DNA of 5,169 nt from an uncultured Bacilli bacterium. Its GTDB lineage: Bacteria; Bacillota_I; Bacilli_A; RF39; UBA660. Position 1 is the first letter of the stretch. Each line of letters begins with the position of its first letter. Positions 3,245 through 5,169 of this stretch are shown here, piece by piece. The translations under genes were made by a program, and so were the position numbers. Under the pieces are notes generated by a model. That model was given only the letters and a program-made list of their open reading frames with translations. It was not told the origin of the DNA and did no database searches. The stretch is from the NCBI GenBank assembly GCA_947630415.1, contig CANRHM010000095.1, positions 1 to 5,169 of the forward strand, given 5' to 3'.

Positions 3245-5128
3245 ATGCTAGGTAAAATTGTTGAGATTATTGATAACATCATAACGGTACAATTATCGAT
3301 TAATGTGGATAACCAAGTAAATCTAATTAATCTTCATGTCGTGTTAGAAGATAATGATACTAGAATTGTAGGAGAAATTACCGATATCGATAAGGTGAAT
3401 GCGAAGATTACGATTTTGGGTGAAATCATTAATGGTGTTTTTTTACCGGGATTTTCAAAAAAACCTGCTTTTCGTTCTACAGTACGTTTAATTCGACAAG
3501 ATGAACTTGCTTTAATATTGGGAAATGGAGGAGCTCTTGCCGATAAAGAAATTGCTTTCGGGTTATCGACGGTTTACCAAAATTATCACATTAATGTAGG
3601 CATTAATGCTTTCTTTAATAGCCATTTTGCTATCTTAGGTAATACCGGTAGTGGTAAATCTTTTACGGTATCAAGACTTTTACAAAATATTTTTTCGAAT
3701 CCTAATTCTACGCCGGTAAGTGCTAATATTTTTATTTTTGATGCGTATGGTGAATATACGAATGCCTTTCAAAACATCAGCGGGCGTAATCCACAAGTTC
3801 ACTATAAAAACTATACGACCAATACCAAATATCCCGAAGGAGAACTTTTACAAATTCCTTTATGGCTTTTAGGAACTGATGATATTGCACAGTTATTAGG
3901 GGTCACTACAGCTATGCAGTTACCGATTATCGATAAGGCTTTAAAATTAGTTACCATTTTAAAAGATAATAACCCGGATGTGGTTAAACATAAAAACAAT
4001 ATTATTGCAAGAGCCCTTATGGATATTTTGTTAAGTGGAAAAGAATCGGTAAAGATTAGAGACCAAGTAACCGCGGTACTTACCAACTTTAATACGTCTG
4101 AACTAAATTTGGAAAGCGAAATTAAGCAACCTGGGTATGTGCGTACGTTAAAACAATGTTTGTATGTCGACAATAGCGGTAAAATGCAAGAGATGGAAAT
4201 AGTCGTTGAATTTATCAACAACTATATTACCGACGGATTAGAATTAAAAGATCCAGATGGAACGGTACCTTATACCTTACAAGATTTACAGAATGCCCTC
4301 GATTTTGCCCTTATTTCCGAAGGTGTTTTACAAAGCGATAAAGTATTCGATTATGCTAATGTGTTATCGGTTCGTCTTCGTTCCCTTATCAATAGTGAAG
4401 CTGCTAAATACTTTTCTTATCCTAAGATGATCGGAAGGGAAGAGTATATTTATAAATTGATTCAATGTGGTACAGGAGAAAAAGCACAGATTGTAAACTT
4501 CAATATTAACTATGTGGATGACCGTATGGCGAAAGCAATTACGAAAATCATTTCCAAATTTTTATTTGATTATGCAACGGAAGCAAAAGATCGTGCTTCT
4601 ATGCCGTTCCACATCATTATTGAAGAAGCTCATCGTTATGTACAGAAAGACCAAGATGAAGAAATCTTAGGGTACAACATCTTTAATCGAATCACCAAAG
4701 AAGGACGTAAATATGGTGTATTACTTGGATTAATTACACAAAGACCTTCAGAACTAAGTGATACCTCGATTAGCCAGTGTTCGAATTTCATTATTCTAAG
4801 AACGCTTCATCCCAAAGATTTGGAATACATTCGAAACATGGTACCCAATATGAGTAGCGCCATTGTAGAGCAGTTAAAGACCTTGCAACCTGGAAACTGT
4901 ATTGCTTTTGGAAGTGCTTTTAAAGTCCCTATTGCGATGAAAATTGAAAAACCAGATCCAGAACCATTGAGCAATAGTGCTAATATTGAAAAAGTATGGT
5001 TTGAACGACATGAAATGCCTACATTTGGTCAGGCCAATACCTTTACTACTTCTACTGTAGCTCCAGGGGCTGCAACTGGAACTCAACCTACCATCATCAT
5101 CGGTAGTAGTGATAAAGTAGGTTCTTAA
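3245..5128 (+). CDS. herA: HerA-like hexameric ATPase (HAS-barrel, DUF87 P-loop)
   Basis: This 627-residue ATPase belongs to the HerA/FtsK branch, ring-shaped motors that pump or unwind DNA. In archaea they work with the nuclease NurA in end resection; many bacterial ones are parts of phage-defence complexes. Numbering from ATG 3245: a beta-rich HAS-barrel (about 1-85), Walker A GNTGSGKS (132-139), IFDAYGEY (164-171), Walker B plus catalytic acid in FHIIIEEAHRYV (455-466), an arginine-finger-type segment RITKEGRKYG (482-491), and the sensor TQRPSEL (498-504). A short low-complexity tail rich in Thr, Ala and Pro closes it. All motifs look intact. The ATG is preferred because AGGG (3231-3234) precedes it at usual spacing. 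GTG at 3236 would add three residues. No NurA, SIR2, PLD or DUF4297 partner is in the window, and upstream it is a separate unit. Cellular role therefore remains open. Confidence 0.9.
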   Translation: MLGKIVEIIDNIITVQLSINVDNQVNLINLHVVLEDNDTRIVGEITDIDKVNAKITILGEIINGVFLPGFSKKPAFRSTVRLIRQDELALILGNGGALADKEIAFGLSTVYQNYHINVGINAFFNSHFAILGNTGSGKSFTVSRLLQNIFSNPNSTPVSANIFIFDAYGEYTNAFQNISGRNPQVHYKNYTTNTKYPEGELLQIPLWLLGTDDIAQLLGVTTAMQLPIIDKALKLVTILKDNNPDVVKHKNNIIARALMDILLSGKESVKIRDQVTAVLTNFNTSELNLESEIKQPGYVRTLKQCLYVDNSGKMQEMEIVVEFINNYITDGLELKDPDGTVPYTLQDLQNALDFALISEGVLQSDKVFDYANVLSVRLRSLINSEAAKYFSYPKMIGREEYIYKLIQCGTGEKAQIVNFNINYVDDRMAKAITKIISKFLFDYATEAKDRASMPFHIIIEEAHRYVQKDQDEEILGYNIFNRITKEGRKYGVLLGLITQRPSELSDTSISQCSNFIILRTLHPKDLEYIRNMVPNMSSAIVEQLKTLQPGNCIAFGSAFKVPIAMKIEKPDPEPLSNSANIEKVWFERHEMPTFGQANTFTTSTVAPGAATGTQPTIIIGSSDKVGS

Positions 5129-5155
5129 ATACAAAAAGTATTTCTCATTTTGTAA
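5127..5155 (+). terminator. Weak terminator-like hairpin after the ATPase gene
   Basis: AAATAC (5127-5132) and GTATTT (5138-5143) form a 6-bp A/T-rich stem around AAAAA, followed by CTCATTTTGT. The stem is weak and begins inside the stop codon. It may only attenuate, leaving any downstream gene partly co-transcribed. Confidence 0.3.
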
Positions 5156-5160
5156 ATATG

Positions 5161-5169
5161 TGGTACAAT
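5161..5169 (+). promoter_or_regulatory. Possible extended -10 element at the window edge
   Basis: TGGTACAAT (5161-5169) matches TGnTATAAT at all but one position. The -35 position at 17 bases (5141-5146, TTTCTC) is weak. It could drive a gene just beyond the right edge on the same strand. The call rests on nine bases only. Confidence 0.25.

Noticed and set aside
3811..4221. 136-codon minus-strand frame inside the ATPase gene
   Set aside because: It is wholly opposite a well-supported HerA coding region and has no motif or SD.
4874..5134. 86-codon minus-strand frame at the ATPase 3' end
   Set aside because: It is opposite the C-terminal coding region, with no SD and no recognisable domain.

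Overview
The window comes from an AT-rich bacterial chromosome. It suggests an endospore-forming member of the Bacillota (low G+C, Bacilli or Erysipelotrichia-like). The main reason is a recognisable SpoIVFA/SpoIVFB pair, the membrane machinery that activates the late mother-cell sigma factor. Supporting signs are purine-rich Shine-Dalgarno (SD) sites, TATAAT boxes often preceded by TG, and U-tract terminators. The species cannot be named from this sequence.

Bases 1-496 hold no long gene but are densely organised. The minus strand carries a well-formed 25-codon gene (306 to 229) for a very hydrophobic membrane peptide. It has its own extended -10 promoter (413-385), an SD buried in a hairpin, and a strong intrinsic terminator (179-138). 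A second promoter (81-109) fires toward it on the plus strand. That promoter should make a ~120-nt RNA (about 116-235) ending at its own terminator and overlapping the 3' part of the peptide mRNA. The 5' end of the peptide mRNA is also complementary to its own 3' end. Together these are the hallmarks of a type I toxin-antitoxin module with a 3'-overlapping antisense RNA. I do not recognise the peptide family. A decayed second copy of the peptide gene runs off the left edge.

Bases 461-1853 are the sporulation pair. The spoIVFA-like gene has its SD inside a perfect 11-bp hairpin. The spoIVFB-like protease follows, and its likely true N-terminus lies upstream of the first conventional start codon, overlapping spoIVFA. 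By family knowledge, the first protein holds and restrains the second in the outer forespore membrane. The second cleaves pro-sigma-K.

Bases 1854-3200 carry a separate transcription unit for a 406-residue, single-pass, extremely acidic surface or secreted-side protein with a helical core, closed by a clear terminator. Bases 3201-5128 carry a HerA-type hexameric ATPase (HAS-barrel plus FtsK/HerA P-loop domain) behind an extended -10 promoter. No nuclease or SIR2 partner is visible, but the window ends 41 bases later. No tRNA, rRNA, CRISPR array, transposase or phage gene was seen.
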